NCBI GenBank assembly: GCA_900772625.1
Contig: CAAHEQ010000035.1
Span: forward strand, 1 to 6,517
Direction of reading: 5' to 3'
DNA length: 6,517 nt
Source of the DNA: Alphaproteobacteria bacterium
GTDB taxonomy: Bacteria; Pseudomonadota; Alphaproteobacteria; CAAHEQ01; UBA3637
Under the pieces are notes generated by a model. That model did no database searches, was not told the DNA's origin, and saw only the letters and a program-made list of their open reading frames with translations. This document shows, in pieces, positions 6,087-6,517 of the stretch. The position numbers and the translations under genes were made by a program. The number at the start of each line of letters is the position of its first letter. The stretch's first letter is position 1.

Positions 6087-6104
6087 CGGTGTCACGTGAC
6101 ACCG
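6087..6104. promoter_or_regulatory. 18-bp perfect palindrome, probable operator
   Basis: CGGTGTCACGTGACACCG is identical to its own reverse complement. With no loop it is a poor RNA hairpin but a good site for a homodimeric DNA-binding protein. A near copy of its right part lies at 6144-6158, and the arm sequence ACACCG also occurs at 6044-6049. It lies between the hydrogenase terminator and the structured RNA, so it probably controls what follows. I do not recognise the regulator. Confidence 0.65.
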
Positions 6105-6143
6105 ACAAAATGTACGAACTTTTATTCTTTCGTGCAAACAAGA

Positions 6144-6158
6144 GTCACGTAACACCGA
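6144..6158 (+). repeat. Second copy of the operator-like sequence
   Basis: GTCACGTAACACCGA differs at one base from GTCACGTGACACCGA at 6091-6105. The copies are 53 bp apart, close to five helical turns, so a protein bound to both would sit on the same face of the DNA. Only the right half plus core is conserved here; the left arm CGGT is missing. Confidence 0.6.
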
Positions 6159-6217
6159 ACTATTTTTGTCCGTATTTTTTTGATGGACGCAGTCTGCATA
6201 AAAAATAATAAAAAGGC

Positions 6218-6246
6218 TTGCATTTAACGCGCCTTTATAGTATCGT
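6218..6246 (+). promoter_or_regulatory. Candidate promoter of the structured RNA
   Basis: TTGCAT (6218-6223), a 17-nt spacer and TATCGT (6241-6246) would start transcription near 6253, at the base of the first hairpin. A competing reading is TTGATG (6180-6185), an 18-nt spacer and AATAAT (6204-6209), starting near 6216. TATAGT at 6236-6241 is a good -10 but has no suitable -35. Neither pair is strong, which would fit a regulated promoter next to the operator-like sites. Confidence 0.35.
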
Positions 6247-6253
6247 ATTCCTT

Positions 6254-6491
6254 GAGGATTGAAATCCTCTGAGTGCTCTATGGGCGCAAAAGAGCTGTAG
6301 CAAGCTTATGGAATCTCGGGCGGAAAATCCCCGTCCTTACGGATACATTGCACAAATGTATCCTGAATGGTTATCTCTGACCTTGAGGGTCGGGGAGCTT
6401 GCGGTGTATGTTCAGAAGGCTAGCCTTTAAAGACCGCAAGAGCCGAGAGATTCGGGTTTGCTAACTCTCCGACCGCCTTCATAGAGGTGGT
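6254..6491 (+). ncRNA. Multi-branched structured RNA of unknown family (leader or small RNA)
   Basis: Hand folding gives a dense set of helices. There is a 5' hairpin GAGGAT/ATCCTC (6254-6269). Closing stem P1 pairs 6276-6286 with 6474-6486 (11 bp, two-base bulge). P2 pairs 6311-6319 with 6443-6453 (9 bp, two-base bulge). P3 pairs 6318-6323 with 6331-6336, sharing two bases with P2. P4 is GGATACATT/AATGTATCC (6341-6363). P5 is 6374-6382 with 6388-6396 (9 pairs, three G-U). P6 is CTTGCGGT/ACCGCAAG (6398-6405 with 6433-6440), with a small AAGG/CCTT hairpin inside. GCAAGCT (6300-6306) can also pair with AGCTTGC (6396-6402), which would form a pseudoknot with P2 or compete with P6. I checked by eye for 6S, RNase P, tmRNA, SRP RNA and the common riboswitch motifs and found none. 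A leader of a gene starting at about 6517, a retron-like or omega-RNA-like guide, or a small RNA all remain possible. Confidence 0.65.
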
Positions 6492-6504
6492 TTATTTTTT
6501 ATTT
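6472..6504 (+). terminator. Intrinsic terminator that competes with stem P1
   Basis: ACCGCCTT (6472-6479) pairs with GAGGTGGT (6484-6491) around the tetraloop CATA, and TTATTTTTTATTT follows. Its arms include all the bases of the P1 3' strand (6474-6486), so P1 and the terminator cannot form together. It either ends a small RNA or is an attenuator in front of the next gene. Confidence 0.75.
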
Positions 6505-6517
6505 AAAGGAATTAGCA
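6505..6517 (+). promoter_or_regulatory. Ribosome binding site of a gene starting at the window edge
   Basis: AAAGGA (6505-6510) is followed by six bases and then the last base of the window, A at 6517. If the next bases are TG, this is a well-spaced ribosome binding site and start codon directly downstream of the terminator. That would favour an attenuated leader over a free-standing small RNA. Confidence 0.45.

Noticed and set aside
6087..6104. The palindrome as an RNA hairpin or terminator
   Set aside because: It is symmetric with no loop and no T tract, so a DNA-binding site is the better explanation.
6254..6491. 6S RNA, RNase P RNA, tmRNA or SRP RNA identity for the structured RNA
   Set aside because: The fold is multi-branched, not a single long rod with a bubble (6S). 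The conserved RNase P core, a tRNA-like T arm with CCA, and the SRP tetraloop region are not visible.
6001..6517. CRISPR array or insertion sequence ends
   Set aside because: There are only two near copies of a 15-mer, no regular repeat-spacer unit, no transposase frame and no flanking target duplication.

Overview
The window looks like a piece of chromosome from an AT-leaning, Gram-negative anaerobe. The Gram-negative call rests on two lipobox lipoproteins, a Sec-exported DUF2147 protein, and a Bax-like glucosaminidase encoded next to the lipid II flippase MurJ. The anaerobe call rests on a monomeric [FeFe] hydrogenase. The style of the genes and of the tRNA-Pro, together with an oxygen-sensitive hydrogenase, would fit an uncultured host-associated (gut-type) alphaproteobacterium. 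That placement is inference, not something the sequence proves.

Layout. Positions 1-90 hold a possible 3' end of an upstream gene and a bidirectional terminator. A minus-strand tRNA-Pro(UGG) follows, with a near-consensus promoter. A divergent promoter drives a small lipoprotein gene (366-749). Convergent to it is a three-gene minus-strand unit, in transcription order murJ, a Bax-like glucosaminidase and a DUF192 lipoprotein (3709 down to 780). The coding regions overlap by 8 nt and are then separated by 2 nt, so translational coupling is likely and the theme is the cell envelope. The DUF192 gene is split by a frameshift exactly at a run of eight T, directly before an in-frame stop. A DUF2147 gene (minus, 3816-4271) lies upstream of murJ. 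It is divergent from the [FeFe] hydrogenase gene (plus, 4471-5931), and each has its own clear promoter in the shared intergenic region. The hydrogenase gene ends in a strong intrinsic terminator.

From 5932 to the end there is no convincing protein gene, but the stretch is far from empty. It holds an 18-bp perfect palindrome with a near-copy of its right part 53 bp downstream. It then holds about 215 nt that fold on paper into a multi-branched RNA closed by an 11-bp stem. The 3' strand of that closing stem is also the 5' arm of an intrinsic terminator, so the two folds exclude each other. A Shine-Dalgarno sequence follows, and the window ends where a start codon would be expected. This arrangement resembles an operator-controlled leader or attenuator, or a structured small RNA, ahead of an unseen gene. 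I could not assign it to a known RNA family, and it is the most interesting part of the window.

Other points of note are a murJ promoter placed so that transcription would begin at the ATG (leaderless mRNA), a His in place of a conserved MurJ arginine, and non-canonical H-cluster motifs in the hydrogenase.
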